Below, piece after piece: positions 17,019 through 27,016 of a stretch of 64,000 nt of DNA. Numbering within the stretch: the stretch's first letter is position 1; each line of letters begins with the position of its first letter. The notes beneath the pieces were generated by a model. It saw nothing but the letters and a program-made list of their open reading frames with translations, did no database searches and was not told where the DNA came from. Origin of the DNA: Aromatoleum toluclasticum ATCC 700605. Its GTDB lineage: Bacteria; Pseudomonadota; Gammaproteobacteria; Burkholderiales; Rhodocyclaceae. Position numbers and translations under genes: made by a program. Where the stretch lies: the NCBI RefSeq assembly GCF_000378245.1, contig NZ_KB899494.1:248001-312000 (forward strand), written 5' to 3'.

Positions 17019-17699
17019 TCAGGCGGCGATGCGCTCGAGCTGCAGGCGGTTCGTGAGGGTGATCGCGCGCCGTCCGCGCGGCACGATGAAGCCGTCGCGC
17101 CGCAGCCGGTTGAGTACGCGCGAGAAGGTTTCCGGCGTCAGGTTGAGTTGCGATGCGATCGTCTGCTTGTCGCAGGGAAGATGCACATCGCCGTCGTCGC
17201 TGTCGGCATGCTGCACCAGATAGTGCGCGACGCGCTGCGTGCTGCTGCGCTGGGTGCATTGCTCCATCCCGTCGACCAGCTCGCGCATGCGCTCCGAAAG
17301 CCGCGCCATCAATGCCATCGCGAAGGCCGGCTGCGCCGCCATCGCCGCCTGCAGCGCGCCGCGCTGGATGTGCAGCACGATGCTGTTGCGCGTCGCTTGC
17401 GCTGCGAGGCTCTGACAGGAGTCGCTGAAGATGTTCTCTTCGCAGAAGGTGTCGGCCGGCCCGGCGAGGCGTACGACCTTTTCCGCTCCCGCGCTGGAGA
17501 TCAGGAATAATTTGATCTCGCCTTCGAGCACGAGGTACATGCCGCCGGGCTCCGTTCCGCGGTGCATGAGCATCTCGCCGCGCGATGCCCGTAGCGAGCG
17601 CACCCCGTGGGCGAGCCGCCCCAGCGCGGCCGTATCGAGTCGGTCGAAAGGTTCGATGCGGGCGAGGATCTGAACAGTCTGGACCTGGATCGTGTTCAT
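17019..17699 (-). CDS. Crp/Fnr family regulator without Fe-S cysteines
   Basis: 226 aa from the ATG at 17699, chosen for its GGGAGC ribosome site; two upstream ATGs are open. The cyclic-nucleotide-binding-like beta roll spans about 15-120, and the helix-turn-helix near 165-205 reads DKQTIASQLNLTPETFSRVLNRLRRDG. The FNR N-terminal cysteine cluster is absent. Its FNR-like recognition helix (ETFSRVLNRL) suggests TTGAT-type half-sites, as for DNR/NnrR-like regulators. It is divergent from narX beside the nap genes, so control of nitrate or NO metabolism is likely. The signal is not known. Confidence 0.85.
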   Translation of the reverse strand: MNTIQVQTVQILARIEPFDRLDTAALGRLAHGVRSLRASRGEMLMHRGTEPGGMYLVLEGEIKLFLISSAGAEKVVRLAGPADTFCEENIFSDSCQSLAAQATRNSIVLHIQRGALQAAMAAQPAFAMALMARLSERMRELVDGMEQCTQRSSTQRVAHYLVQHADSDDGDVHLPCDKQTIASQLNLTPETFSRVLNRLRRDGFIVPRGRRAITLTNRLQLERIAA

Positions 17700-17769
17700 G
17701 GCAGGAAGCTCCCTGGGCGTCATGATGCGGGGTCGGGCCGACATTCTTTCGCAAGTTTAGATGCAGAGA

Positions 17770-17785
17770 ACTAGGCGATCCTAGT
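17770..17785. promoter_or_regulatory. 16-bp palindrome upstream of the Crp-type gene
   Basis: ACTAGGCGATCCTAGT is a perfect inverted repeat (6-bp arms around a self-complementary CGAT... centre). It lies about 75 bases before the Crp-type start, in the divergent narX control region. It does not match FNR or NarL sites, so its binding partner is unknown. Confidence 0.4.
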
Positions 17786-17811
17786 GGCATATGTCTCACT
17801 TTGCTGTTGAC

Positions 17812-17827
17812 TACCACTTCAGAGGTA
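17812..17827. promoter_or_regulatory. NarL/NarP 7-2-7 binding site
   Basis: TACCACT and AGAGGTA, separated by TC, form inverted heptamers that both fit the NarL/NarP consensus TACYNMT. Two near-match heptamers (GGTGGTA and GGAGGTA) lie within the next 90 bases. The position upstream of narX suggests autoregulation by the adjacent NarX-NarL pair. Confidence 0.65.
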
Positions 17828-17918
17828 TTGGTGGTAAGAGGAAAGTGTCGGATTTTTAAGGACTTTTTTTGAGCATGAAACATCCTGATACTGATCGGGG
17901 TATATGGAGGTATCTCCC

Positions 17919-19868
17919 ATGAATCCAGCGGCGGCTCCGCAGGGGAGCGGATTGCGCGGACTGGCGCAGCGCATCTGGCTCATGATCGTCGGCCGCGCCG
18001 TCCTGCTGCTTCTGCTGCTGGCATTCTTCGCGGTCGCCGCGATCGGTGTCATCGGCATCGGCGTGTCGGTGGTCGTGGTCGAATCGGTGCAGGGCAGCGC
18101 CAGCGCCGTCAACGTTGCCGGAAGCCTGCGCCGCCTCGCCCATCGGGCCGGTGGCGTCGCGGTGGCGCGCGGCATGGGGGCGGCGGATCAGGCCGCGGTG
18201 CAGGACGCCGTAGCGCATTTCGAAGCCGCTCTCGACAGCCACGCAATCGCGAACGTGCTTGATCGTCAGCCGAGCAGCGTGTTCGCGTCGATTTTCCGCG
18301 GCGTCGAGGCGGGGTGGGCCGAGCGCATCCGTCCCCGCCTGCTGACGATCCCCGCGCCGTCTCCCGAGGACCCGCAGGCGAGCTTGCATTACCGCAGCCT
18401 CCTTGCCGAGGTCGACGCGTTCGCCGAGGAAATCAATACGCTGGTCGCGGTGCTCGAGCATGATGTCGAATCACGTATCGAGCAGCTTCGCACGATGCTC
18501 GGCGCGGCGCTGGCGCTGTTCGTGTTCGTCGTCGCAGTGGCGCTGTTCGTGTTGCACCGGCGCGTGCTCGCACCGTTGACGGACCTGCGCAGCTGTGCGG
18601 CACGCATCGCCCACGGCGACTTCGAGGCGCGCAGCCGCCACACCGGACGCGACGAACTGGGGCGCGTCGGTGAGGCCTTCAATGCGATGGCGGGCGAGCT
18701 GTCGGTGGCCTACCGCGAGCTCGCGGCCCGTGTCGACAAGAAGACCGCAGATCTCACGCGCAGCAACCGCGCGCTCGAACTCCTGTACTACGTGATCGCG
18801 CGTCTCTACCACGCGCCAGCCAGCAGCGAGTCCTATTCGGAAACCTTGCAGGACCTCGAACAGACCCTGGGTCTCACGGGGAGCTTCATCTGCATCGAGC
18901 CCAAGCACGGCGGGCCGGCATCGGCGATCGCGTCGACGATGGGCGAGTGCGCGGAACGCCTCTCGGGCGGAGGCGACTGCGGCCGCTGTTCCGGACGTGC
19001 GACGCCGTGGAGCTATCACCGCGAGGGCGAGTTCGACGTGCTGATGGTGCCGCTGCGCGATGCCGAGCGCCACTACGGGATGCTGCGCCTGGCGCTGCCG
19101 CCGGGCCAGCGCCTGGAGGAATGGGAATGCGACCTGCTCGAGGCCGTGTCGCGCCACATGGGCATCGCGCTCGGCATCTCCCGCCAGAGCGAGCGCGAAC
19201 GCCTCCTCGCGCTGCAGGAAGAGCGCTCGATCATCGCCCGCGAGCTGCATGATTCGCTCGCGCAGTCGCTCTCCTTCATGAAGATCCAGGTGAGCCTGCT
19301 GTCCTCGGCGCTGGCCGGCACGCAGGCGGACGAAGGCGCCCGCAGCATCCTCGCCGACCTGCGTGAAGGCATCAACGTCGCCTACCGCCAGCTGCGCGAA
19401 CTGCTGGCCACCTTCCGCCTGCGCATCGAGGGCGACTTCGCACGCCTGATCGGCAATACGGTGTCCGAGTTCGCCGCGCGCTGCGGAATGCCGATCCGAT
19501 TCGATCTCGACCTGGCGGGCAGGCACCTCAACCCGAACCAGGAAATCCACGTCCTGCACATCGTCCGCGAGGCCCTCTCCAACGCGGTGCGCCATGCGCA
19601 GGCGACCAACATCCGCGTCGCGCTAACGTCCACGCCGGACGGCGAGATCGCCGTCGCCGTCGAGGACGACGGCTGCGGCGTGAATGCCGACGCGCAGGTC
19701 GCGGCGCAGCATTTCGGCCTTACGATCATGGCCGAGCGGGCGCGCGGTCTTGGCGGCTTGCTCGAAGTGCTGGAACGCCCCGGCGGCGGCACATGCATTC
19801 TCGTGCGCTTCAACCCCGAGCCGACACCGACTCGCACCCCGATACCCATCGCCCAGGAAGGCAAATGA
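17919..19868 (+). CDS. narX: NarX-type nitrate sensor histidine kinase
   Basis: 649 aa from the ATG at 17919, placed 9 bases after GGAGG (an ATG five codons upstream overlaps that site). A first membrane helix (about 20-52) is followed by a periplasmic domain opening with the P-box-like motif SAVNVAGSLRRLAHR. A second helix near 195-215, a HAMP domain, a GAF-like region with a cysteine cluster (GECAERL, DCGRC) and a HisKA_3 domain follow, with His at about 444 in ARELHDSLAQS. The ATPase domain ends the protein (EDDGCGV, HFGLTIMAERA). Nitrate or nitrite binding at the P-box is inferred from the NarX family. It overlaps narL by 4 bases. Confidence 0.9.
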   Translation: MNPAAAPQGSGLRGLAQRIWLMIVGRAVLLLLLLAFFAVAAIGVIGIGVSVVVVESVQGSASAVNVAGSLRRLAHRAGGVAVARGMGAADQAAVQDAVAHFEAALDSHAIANVLDRQPSSVFASIFRGVEAGWAERIRPRLLTIPAPSPEDPQASLHYRSLLAEVDAFAEEINTLVAVLEHDVESRIEQLRTMLGAALALFVFVVAVALFVLHRRVLAPLTDLRSCAARIAHGDFEARSRHTGRDELGRVGEAFNAMAGELSVAYRELAARVDKKTADLTRSNRALELLYYVIARLYHAPASSESYSETLQDLEQTLGLTGSFICIEPKHGGPASAIASTMGECAERLSGGGDCGRCSGRATPWSYHREGEFDVLMVPLRDAERHYGMLRLALPPGQRLEEWECDLLEAVSRHMGIALGISRQSERERLLALQEERSIIARELHDSLAQSLSFMKIQVSLLSSALAGTQADEGARSILADLREGINVAYRQLRELLATFRLRIEGDFARLIGNTVSEFAARCGMPIRFDLDLAGRHLNPNQEIHVLHIVREALSNAVRHAQATNIRVALTSTPDGEIAVAVEDDGCGVNADAQVAAQHFGLTIMAERARGLGGLLEVLERPGGGTCILVRFNPEPTPTRTPIPIAQEGK

Positions 19869-20518
19869 GCGACACCCCGCAACGCGTCATCATCGTCGAC
19901 GACCACCCGCTGTTCCGCAAGGGGCTGATCCAGCTGCTGCGCATGGTGCCCGGTTTCGAGCTCGTGGCCGAAGCTGCGGACGGCAAGGAGGGCATCCGCC
20001 AGATCCTGCGCCTGCGCCCCGACCTGCTGCTGCTCGACCTCAACATGAAGGAAATTTCCGGACTCGAAGTGCTGCGCTTCGTGAAGCAGGCCGACCTCGA
20101 CACCCGCGTCGTGATGGTCACCGTCTCGGACGCGGCCGAAGATCTCGTCGCTGCGCTGCGCGCCGGAGCGGACGGTTACCTGCTCAAGGACATGGAACCC
20201 GAGGAAATGGTGGAGGCGCTGCGCGCCGCCGCCGCCGGACGCATCGTCGTCTCCGACGCGCTCACGCACCTGCTGGCCGCCGCCCTGCGCGACGAAAAGC
20301 GCCCCGAGAGCGCGTCGGCAGCCGGACTCACCGAGCGCGAGCAGGGCATTCTCACGTGCATCGCGGGCGGCCTGTCGAACAAGCAGATCGCCCGCGAACT
20401 CAACATCGCCGAAGGCACCGTCAAGGTGCACGTCAAGCACCTGCTGCGCAAGCTCAATTTCCGTTCGCGCGTCGAGGCGGCCGTCTGGGCCGTCGAACAC
20501 ATGCGCAGCGAACGCTGA
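19865..20518 (+). CDS. narL: NarL-type response regulator
   Basis: 217 aa from an ATG that overlaps the narX stop (ATGA). The receiver domain has the acidic pair VDDHP, phosphoacceptor Asp58 in LLLLDLN, and the conserved Lys in YLLKDMEP. A LuxR-type helix-turn-helix occupies about 150-212 (LTEREQGILTCIAGGLSNKQIARELNIAEGTVKVHV). It should activate nap and possibly narX in response to nitrate. Whether it acts as NarL or NarP cannot be decided from sequence alone. Confidence 0.92.
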   Translation: MSDTPQRVIIVDDHPLFRKGLIQLLRMVPGFELVAEAADGKEGIRQILRLRPDLLLLDLNMKEISGLEVLRFVKQADLDTRVVMVTVSDAAEDLVAALRAGADGYLLKDMEPEEMVEALRAAAAGRIVVSDALTHLLAAALRDEKRPESASAAGLTEREQGILTCIAGGLSNKQIARELNIAEGTVKVHVKHLLRKLNFRSRVEAAVWAVEHMRSER

Positions 20519-20559
20519 TCCGGCCATCCTGCGGATCAAGAATGCCAGCCATTCTCATC

Positions 20560-20573
20560 TTGACTGCAGTCAA
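20560..20573. promoter_or_regulatory. FNR/DNR-type box upstream of nap
   Basis: TTGACTGCAGTCAA is a perfect palindrome matching the FNR-like layout TTGAY-N4-RTCAA. With its centre 41.5 bases upstream, transcription would begin near 20608, about 30 bases before napF. Control by FNR or by the Crp-type regulator at 17019 fits anaerobic expression of nap. Confidence 0.75.
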
Positions 20574-20638
20574 GGTTCGGCGCTCCGGGCACGTGTCCAA
20601 TGAAAACCATGAATGTTTCAGGGTATTGCGCGCGCATC

Positions 20639-21139
20639 ATGTCGACTTCACGTCGTGGCTTTCTCAGGGGCCGCTTCCGTGCCGATCCCGACATGCTGCG
20701 TCCGCCCTGGGCGGTTCCCGAGGGCGTGTTCGAGGACGTCTGCACGCGTTGTGGTGACTGCCTGAAGGCATGTCCCCCCGCGATTCTTGTTGCGGCCCCC
20801 GGCGGCTATCCGGTTGTCGACTTCAGCCGTGGTGAATGCAGCTTCTGCGGTGACTGTGTCGCGGCCTGCAAGGCCGAAGCCCTTCGCCGGGCCGATGCGG
20901 CGGCAGCGCCGTGGCAGCTCAGGGCCGTGATCGGAGATGCCTGCCTCGCGCGCCGCGGCGTCGAGTGCCGGGTGTGCGGCGAAGTCTGCGGCGAGGCTGC
21001 GATCCGTTTCCGGCCCACCCTCGGCGGCGTCGCTCCGCCCCTGTTCGACGCTGCACGCTGCACCGGCTGCGGCGGCTGCCAGGCGCCTTGTCCGACCGGC
21101 GCCATCGCAATGAAGAATGAAGTGGAGATGCCCGCATGA
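20639..21139 (+). CDS. napF: NapF ferredoxin-type protein
   Basis: 166 aa from the ATG at 20639 (MSTSRRGFLRGRF, as in other NapF). Several 4Fe-4S cysteine clusters are visible: CTRCGDCLKACPP, CSFCGDCVAAC, an intermediate CRVCGEVCGE, and CTGCGGCQAPCPTGAI. NapF is a cytoplasmic maturation factor for NapA. It overlaps napD by 4 bases and starts the nap operon. Confidence 0.95.
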   Translation: MSTSRRGFLRGRFRADPDMLRPPWAVPEGVFEDVCTRCGDCLKACPPAILVAAPGGYPVVDFSRGECSFCGDCVAACKAEALRRADAAAAPWQLRAVIGDACLARRGVECRVCGEVCGEAAIRFRPTLGGVAPPLFDAARCTGCGGCQAPCPTGAIAMKNEVEMPA

Positions 21140-21459
21140 AGATCGCAAGCCTTGTCGTTCGGGTCAGTCCCGGGCACATCGACGTCCTGAAGGACGCATT
21201 GTTGAAGATTCCCGGCGTCGAGCTGCACGGCGCGAGCAGCGAACTCGGGCGCGTCATCGTCACCGTAGAAGACGGCGAGGGCTACGCCATGACCGACTCC
21301 CTGCTGGCCGTCAACCTGGCCCCGCACGTACTCGGCGTGACACTCGCCTACGAATACACGGATGAAGGTTTGGACAACGAATTGGAACACCCGGAACCGA
21401 TCCCGGGCCTGCCGCTCGCGGCGGACCGGGTCGGCAGCGCTCAGGACAAGGAGGCTTGA
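21136..21459 (+). CDS. napD: NapD chaperone
   Basis: 107 aa. The N-terminal half is a typical Nap[32 protein letters not shown] with GRVIVTVE. NapD binds the twin-arginine signal of NapA and delays export until the cofactor is inserted. The start overlaps the napF stop. A tail of about 25 residues after LAYEYTDE is probably disordered. Confidence 0.95.
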   Translation: MKIASLVVRVSPGHIDVLKDALLKIPGVELHGASSELGRVIVTVEDGEGYAMTDSLLAVNLAPHVLGVTLAYEYTDEGLDNELEHPEPIPGLPLAADRVGSAQDKEA

Positions 21460-21460
21460 A

Positions 21461-24013
21461 ATGACCATGGATAGACGCGAGTTCATCAAGACCAATGCCA
21501 TCGCAGCCGCCGTGGCGACCGCCGGCATCGGCATCCCGGTGGTGGCCGAGGCGCAGGCCCAGCCGGCCGGTTCCGCCTCCACGAAGGTGCGCTGGGACAA
21601 GGCCGCCTGCCGCTTCTGCGGCACCGGTTGCTCGGTCCTCGTCGGCGTGCAGAACGGCCGCGTCGTCGCCACCCAGGGCGACCCCGACTCGCCCGTGAAC
21701 CGCGGCCTCAACTGCATCAAGGGCTACTTCCTGTCGAAGATCATGTACGGCAACGACCGGCTCACCAAGCCGATGCTGCGCATGAAGAACGGCAAGTACG
21801 ACAAGAACGGCGAATTCGCACCGGTCAGCTGGGACCAGGCCTTCGACATCATGGCCGAGAAATGGAAGGCCTCGATCAAGCAGAACGGCCCCGACTCCGT
21901 CGGCATGTTCGGCTCGGGCCAATGGACGATCTGGGAAGGCTACGCCGCGTCCAAGCTGCACAAGGCCGGCTTCCGCAGCAACAACCTCGACCCCAACGCG
22001 CGCCACTGCATGGCCTCCGCCGTCGCGGGCTTCATGCGCACCTTCGGCATCGACGAGCCCATGGGCTGCTACGACGACATCGAGAATGCCGACGGCTTCG
22101 TGCTGTGGGGCTCGAACATGGCGGAAATGCACCCCATCCTGTGGTCGCGCATCACCGACCGCCGCCTGTCCAAGGAAGGCAGCGAGGTGCATGTATTGTC
22201 GACCTTCGAGCACCGCTCCTTCGAACTCGCCGACAACGGCATGATCTTCGTGCCGAACACCGACCTCGCGATCCTGAACTACCTCTGCAACTACATCATC
22301 CAGCACAAGAAGTACAACGCGGATTTCGTCAAGACGCGCGTTAACTTCAAGAAGGGGGAGGCCGACATCGGCTTCGGCCTGCGCCCGAATCACGCCCTCG
22401 AAGCCAACGCCACCAACAACGGCTACCCCGGCGCCGACGGCAAGCCCAAGGGCAATACCGGCGCGGCGACCGACATCACCTTCGAGGAATTCGCCAAGTT
22501 CGTGTCCGAGTACACGGCGGAAAAGGTCTCCAAGCTCTCCGGCGTCCCGGTCGACCGCCTCGAACGCATGGCCAAGCTCTACGCGGACCCGAACAAGAAG
22601 GTCGTGTCGTTCTGGACCATGGGCTTCAACCAGCACACCCGCGGCACGTGGGTGAACAACATGATCTACAACGTGCACCTGCTGGTGGGCAAGATCTCCG
22701 AGCCCGGCAACAGCCCGTTCTCGCTCACCGGCCAGCCCTCCGCCTGCGGCACCGCGCGCGAAGTCGGCACCTTCTCGCATCGCCTGCCGGCCGACATGGT
22801 CGTCACCAACCCCATGCACCGCGCGATCACCGAGAAGATCTGGCAGCTGCCCGACGGCACCATCCCCGAGAAGATCGGCTACCACGCCGTCGCCCAGAGC
22901 CGCGCGCTCAAGGACGGCAAGCTCAAGTGCTACTGGACCAGCACGACCAACAACATGCAGGCCGGCCCGAACATCAACGGCGAGATCTATCCCGGCTGGC
23001 GCAACCCCGAGACCTTCATCGTCGTGTCGGACTGCTATCCGACCGTGTCCGCGCTGTCGGCCGACCTGATCCTGCCCGCCGCGATGTGGGCGGAGAAGGA
23101 AGGCGCTTTCGGCAACGCCGAACGCCGCACCCAGTTCTGGCGCCAGCAGGTGTCGGCCCCGGGCCAGGCCAAGTCCGACCTGTGGCAGCTCCTCGAATTC
23201 TCGAAGCGCTTCAAGGTCGAGGACGTGTGGCCCGCCGAACTCATCGCCAAGAAGCCCGAGTACAAGGGCAAGACCCTGTTCGACATCCTCTACAAGAACG
23301 GCAGCGTCAACAAGTTCCCGCTCGCCGACGTCGAGAAGACCAACTCGCACGCGATTCCCGGCTACATGAACGACGAGTCCAAGGAGCTCGGCTTCTACCT
23401 GCAGAAGGGCCTGTTCGAGGAATATGCCCAGTTCGGCCGCGGCCACGGCCACGACCTCGCCGACTTCGCGATGTACCACAAGGCGCGCGGCCTGCGCTGG
23501 CCGGTCGTTGACGGCAAGGAAACCCTGTGGCGCTTCCGCGAAGGCTACGACCCCTACGTCAAGACCGGCGAGGGCGTGAAGTTCTACGGCCACAAGGACG
23601 GCAGGGCGGTCATCTTCGCGCTGCCCTACCAGGATCCGCCGGAAATGCCGGACAAGGAATTCGATATGTGGCTGTGCACCGGCCGCGTGCTCGAACATTG
23701 GCATACCGGCACGATGACGCGGCGCGTGCCCGAGCTGCACCGCTCGGTGCCCGAGGCCCAGATCTTCATGCACCCGGACGACGCCACCAAGCGCGGCCTG
23801 CAGCGCGGCATGATGGTCAAGGTCGCCTCGCGCCGCGGCGAGATCACCGCGCGCCTGGAAACCCGCGGCCGCAACAAGCCGCCCGTCGGCCTCATCTTCA
23901 TCCCGTTCTTCGACGAAGGGCGCCTGGTGAACAAGCTCACGCTCGACGCCACCTGCCCGATCTCGAAGGAAACGGACTTCAAGAAGTGCGCCGTCAAGGT
24001 GCTCAAGGTCTGA
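21461..24013 (+). CDS. napA: Periplasmic nitrate reductase, catalytic subunit
   Basis: 850 aa from the ATG at 21461, with AGGAG 8 bases before. The twin-arginine signal [14 protein letters not shown] lies at about 4-17. The [4Fe-4S] ligands are Cys50, Cys53, Cys57 (CRFCGTGC) and Cys85 (LNCIKGY). The molybdenum ligand is Cys183 in NARHCMAS. The bis-MGD domains continue to the end. It reduces nitrate to nitrite in the periplasm using electrons from NapB. Length and motifs match NapA fully. NapG is encoded 29 bases downstream. Confidence 0.98.
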   Translation: MTMDRREFIKTNAIAAAVATAGIGIPVVAEAQAQPAGSASTKVRWDKAACRFCGTGCSVLVGVQNGRVVATQGDPDSPVNRGLNCIKGYFLSKIMYGNDRLTKPMLRMKNGKYDKNGEFAPVSWDQAFDIMAEKWKASIKQNGPDSVGMFGSGQWTIWEGYAASKLHKAGFRSNNLDPNARHCMASAVAGFMRTFGIDEPMGCYDDIENADGFVLWGSNMAEMHPILWSRITDRRLSKEGSEVHVLSTFEHRSFELADNGMIFVPNTDLAILNYLCNYIIQHKKYNADFVKTRVNFKKGEADIGFGLRPNHALEANATNNGYPGADGKPKGNTGAATDITFEEFAKFVSEYTAEKVSKLSGVPVDRLERMAKLYADPNKKVVSFWTMGFNQHTRGTWVNNMIYNVHLLVGKISEPGNSPFSLTGQPSACGTAREVGTFSHRLPADMVVTNPMHRAITEKIWQLPDGTIPEKIGYHAVAQSRALKDGKLKCYWTSTTNNMQAGPNINGEIYPGWRNPETFIVVSDCYPTVSALSADLILPAAMWAEKEGAFGNAERRTQFWRQQVSAPGQAKSDLWQLLEFSKRFKVEDVWPAELIAKKPEYKGKTLFDILYKNGSVNKFPLADVEKTNSHAIPGYMNDESKELGFYLQKGLFEEYAQFGRGHGHDLADFAMYHKARGLRWPVVDGKETLWRFREGYDPYVKTGEGVKFYGHKDGRAVIFALPYQDPPEMPDKEFDMWLCTGRVLEHWHTGTMTRRVPELHRSVPEAQIFMHPDDATKRGLQRGMMVKVASRRGEITARLETRGRNKPPVGLIFIPFFDEGRLVNKLTLDATCPISKETDFKKCAVKVLKV

Positions 24014-24042
24014 CCGCGAACCGGGGCGCCAGAGCAGCGATC

Positions 24043-24906
24043 ATGGGTGATACACAGGACAAACCGGTCGGCCAGGGAGGCCCCTCGCCCCGCCGCCGTT
24101 TCCTCCGGGAAGCGGCGGGGGTCGCGGGCGGCGCCTGCCTGCTGTCGCTCGGTGTCGGCCTGTACGCGAAGCAGGCCAGCGCCCTGCCCGCGATCGCCCT
24201 GCGCCCGCCCGGCGCGCTCGCGGAAGCGGACTTCCTCGCCGCCTGCGTGCGTTGCGGCCTGTGCGTGCGTGACTGTCCGTACGACACGTTGAAGCTCGCA
24301 GAGCTCGGCGACGGCGTCGCGACCGGCACCCCGTACTTCAACGCCCGCCAGATCGCGTGCGAGATGTGCGAGGACATCCCGTGCGTCGCCGCGTGCCCGA
24401 CCGGCGCGCTCGACCGCAGCCTCACCGATATCGGCAAGGCCCGCATGGGACTCGCGGTGCTCATCGACCACGAAACCTGCCTCAATTTCCTCGGCCTGCG
24501 CTGCGACGTCTGCTATCGCGTGTGTCCCGTCATCGACAAGGCCATCACGCTGGAGCGCCAGCACAACCCGCGCTCCGACCGACACGCGATGCTGCTGCCC
24601 ACCGTGCATTCGGACTATTGCACCGGCTGCGGCAAATGCGAGAAATCCTGCGTGCTGCCGGGCGAAGCCGCGATCAAGGTGTTGCCGCTGAAACTCGCGC
24701 AGGGCTCGCAGGCTGAGCACTACCGCAAGGGCTGGGAAGAGAAGGAAGCCGCCGGCCAGTCGCTGATCGGCGAGCAGCTGGAACTGCCCGTGCGCGGCCT
24801 CGAAGGCAGGTCCTACGGCGACACGCGCGTCGCGCCGGGCCAGGGACCGGCACCCGCCGCGCCGGTCCAGCCGGGCAGCGGCCTCGACTCGGGGTGGAAG
24901 CCATGA
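24043..24906 (+). CDS. napG: NapG quinol-linked ferredoxin
   Basis: 287 aa. An N-terminal [17 protein letters not shown] is a twin-arginine signal. Four 4Fe-4S cysteine groups are present: [37 protein letters not shown] and [11 protein letters not shown]. NapG with NapH passes quinol electrons towards NapC/NapB. The gene overlaps napH by 4 bases. Confidence 0.95.
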   Translation: MGDTQDKPVGQGGPSPRRRFLREAAGVAGGACLLSLGVGLYAKQASALPAIALRPPGALAEADFLAACVRCGLCVRDCPYDTLKLAELGDGVATGTPYFNARQIACEMCEDIPCVAACPTGALDRSLTDIGKARMGLAVLIDHETCLNFLGLRCDVCYRVCPVIDKAITLERQHNPRSDRHAMLLPTVHSDYCTGCGKCEKSCVLPGEAAIKVLPLKLAQGSQAEHYRKGWEEKEAAGQSLIGEQLELPVRGLEGRSYGDTRVAPGQGPAPAAPVQPGSGLDSGWKP

Positions 24907-25784
24907 GCGCCGCCGCCTCGCCCCGCGCCGCCCGCCCCCGTGTCGGCGCCGATGCGATCGCCGGCAAGGGCTGGCTGGGTGCGCACAAGTGGCTCCTCCT
25001 GCGCCGCCTGTCGCAACTCGGCATCCTCGCGCTGTTCCTCGCCGGTCCGTGGTTCGGGCTGTGGATCGTCAAGGGCAACCTCTCGTCCAGCCTCACGCTC
25101 GACGTGCTGCCGCTCACCGATCCCTTCCTGCTCGCCCAGTCGTTTGCGACCGGAACACTCCCGTACAAGGAGGCCCTCATCGGCGCCGGCATCGTCGTCG
25201 CCTTCTACCTTTTTGTCGGCGGCCGCGTGTTCTGCTCGTGGGTGTGTCCGATGAACCTCGTCACCGACGCCGCCGCATGGCTGCGCCGGCGGCTCGGCCT
25301 CAAGGGCGGCAAGATCCCCTCGGCCGACACCCGCTACTGGCTGCTCGGCTTCATGCTGATCGCCGCGTTCGCCACCGGCAGCCTCGCGTGGGAGTGGGTC
25401 AATCCGGTGTCGATGCTGCACCGCGGCCTCATCTTCGGCTTCGGCCTCGCGTGGGGCATCGTCGGCGGCGTCTTCCTCTACGACCTGCTGATCGCCACGC
25501 GTGGCTGGTGCGGCCACATCTGCCCGATGGGCGCCTTCTACAGCCTGCTTGGCGCCGCCGCGCTGGTCCGCGTCAGCGCAGCGCAGCGCAGCGCCTGCGA
25601 CGACTGCATGGACTGCTTCGCCGTCTGTCCCGAACCCCAGGTCATCCGTCCCGCCCTCAAGGCTGCCGGCCAGGACCATCCCGTCATCCTCGACCGCAAC
25701 TGCACCAACTGTGGCCGCTGCGTCGATGTATGCGGCAAGAACGTTTTTCGAATCACGACCCGATTTGATAGGAGCGAGTCATGA
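24903..25784 (+). CDS. napH: NapH membrane ferredoxin
   Basis: 293 aa from the ATG at 24903, overlapping the napG stop; an in-frame ATG at 24894 is also possible. Four membrane helices are seen, with cytoplasmic CxxxCP motifs ([18 protein letters not shown]) and two C-terminal 4Fe-4S clusters ([25 protein letters not shown]). It forms the membrane part of the NapGH quinol dehydrogenase. It overlaps napB by 4 bases. Confidence 0.95.
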   Translation: MSAAASPRAARPRVGADAIAGKGWLGAHKWLLLRRLSQLGILALFLAGPWFGLWIVKGNLSSSLTLDVLPLTDPFLLAQSFATGTLPYKEALIGAGIVVAFYLFVGGRVFCSWVCPMNLVTDAAAWLRRRLGLKGGKIPSADTRYWLLGFMLIAAFATGSLAWEWVNPVSMLHRGLIFGFGLAWGIVGGVFLYDLLIATRGWCGHICPMGAFYSLLGAAALVRVSAAQRSACDDCMDCFAVCPEPQVIRPALKAAGQDHPVILDRNCTNCGRCVDVCGKNVFRITTRFDRSES

Positions 25785-26233
25785 AAAAACAGACCCGTAA
25801 CCTGACGCTGGCGCTCATTGCCGCCGTGAGTTTCGGTACCTTCGGCGGACAGGCCGCCTTCGCCCAGCAGGTGCAGAGTCTGCGCGGCGCACCGGTCGAC
25901 GCGGCCGAGCCGGTCACGCCGGCGGCGCATATCCGGCCCGACGGGCCGGCCATATCGCGCGACTACGTACAGCAGCCACCCTTGATTCCGCACAAGGTCG
26001 AAGGCTACGAAGTCACCAAGAACTTCAACAAGTGCATGGACTGCCACGCCTGGAGCCGCTACCAGGAGTTCAACGCGACCAAGGTCAGCCTCACGCACTT
26101 CAAGGACCGTGACGGCGGCGAGCTGTCGAACATCTCCCCGCGCCGCTACTTCTGCCTGCAGTGTCACATTCCCCAGACCGACGCCAAGCCGCTGGTTGAC
26201 AACAACTTCAAACGCGCCGAGGGCCTGCGCTGA
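25781..26233 (+). CDS. napB: NapB diheme cytochrome
   Basis: 150 aa with a signal peptide (about 1-28, ending AFA). Two heme motifs are present, CMDCH (85-89) and CLQCH (125-129), with conserved PPLIPH and NISPRRYFC segments around them. NapB is the electron-donating partner of NapA in the periplasm. The order napFDAGHBC is that of E. coli. Confidence 0.96.
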   Translation: MKKQTRNLTLALIAAVSFGTFGGQAAFAQQVQSLRGAPVDAAEPVTPAAHIRPDGPAISRDYVQQPPLIPHKVEGYEVTKNFNKCMDCHAWSRYQEFNATKVSLTHFKDRDGGELSNISPRRYFCLQCHIPQTDAKPLVDNNFKRAEGLR

Positions 26234-26263
26234 TCCTCGACGCCTAAAGGACAGGGAACCAAC

Positions 26264-26902
26264 ATGACCCAGGACAACAACAACGCGAAGGGCAGCCTGT
26301 GGCAGCGCCTGCGTCGCCTCGCCTTCGGCGTCGTCGGCATTGCCTTCGTCGCCGGCATCATCTTCTGGGGCGGCTTCAACACGGTGCTGGAATTCACCAA
26401 CCGCGAAGCCTTCTGCATCGGCTGCCACGAGATGAAGGAAAACGTCTTCAAGGAGTATCGCAACACCATCCACTACCAGAACCGCACCGGCGTGCGCGCG
26501 ACCTGCCCGGATTGCCACGTGCCCAAGGAATGGATTCCCAAGATCATCCGCAAGATCCAGGCATCCAACGAAGTCTTCCACCACCTGCTCGGTTCGATCG
26601 ACACCCCCGAGAAGTTCAACGCCAAGCGCGTCCAGCTCGCCCAGAACGAATGGCGTCGCATGAAGAAGAACAACTCGCAGGAGTGCCGCAACTGCCACAA
26701 CTACGAGTATTTCGACTACTCCGTGCAGGGCCGCCGCTCCAACAAGGCGCACCAGACCGGGCTCGCCGAGGGCAAGACCTGCATCGACTGCCACAAGGGC
26801 ATCGCGCACTCCCTGCCGCCGATCGCGCAGGACATCGGCGCCACGCGCGAAAGCGTCGCGCCCGAGGTGTTCCACCCGCCGGTTCCGCCCAGGCAGGACT
26901 GA
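26264..26902 (+). CDS. napC: NapC tetraheme quinol dehydrogenase
   Basis: 212 aa with one N-terminal membrane anchor (about 18-38). Four heme motifs lie at CIGCH (51-55), CPDCH (81-85), CRNCH (141-145) and CIDCH (173-177), as in the NapC/NirT family. The membrane-proximal residues include a FCIGCHEM motif. It oxidises quinol and reduces NapB. It ends the nap operon, 24 bases before a strong terminator. Confidence 0.97.
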   Translation: MTQDNNNAKGSLWQRLRRLAFGVVGIAFVAGIIFWGGFNTVLEFTNREAFCIGCHEMKENVFKEYRNTIHYQNRTGVRATCPDCHVPKEWIPKIIRKIQASNEVFHHLLGSIDTPEKFNAKRVQLAQNEWRRMKKNNSQECRNCHNYEYFDYSVQGRRSNKAHQTGLAEGKTCIDCHKGIAHSLPPIAQDIGATRESVAPEVFHPPVPPRQD

Positions 26903-26926
26903 AGTTCCCCCTTCTCACCGATCCGA

Positions 26927-26966
26927 CCGCGATTTCACCTATCCACTGGTGAAATCGCGGGTTTTA
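26927..26966 (+). terminator. Strong Rho-independent terminator after napC
   Basis: A perfect 13-bp stem (CCGCGATTTCACC with its complement) closes an 8-base loop and is followed by GTTTTA. It separates nap from ccm, so ccm transcription must arise from readthrough or from its own promoter in the 50 bases before ccmA. Confidence 0.85.
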
Positions 26967-27016
26967 CCTTTTCCAGGGCTCCCGAATCGGTCGCGTCTGT
27001 GGTTAAATCCACGCCC

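Noticed and set aside
21311-23773. 820-residue open frame on the minus strand
   Set aside because: It is antisense to napA and shows no family motifs. napA has all expected ligands.
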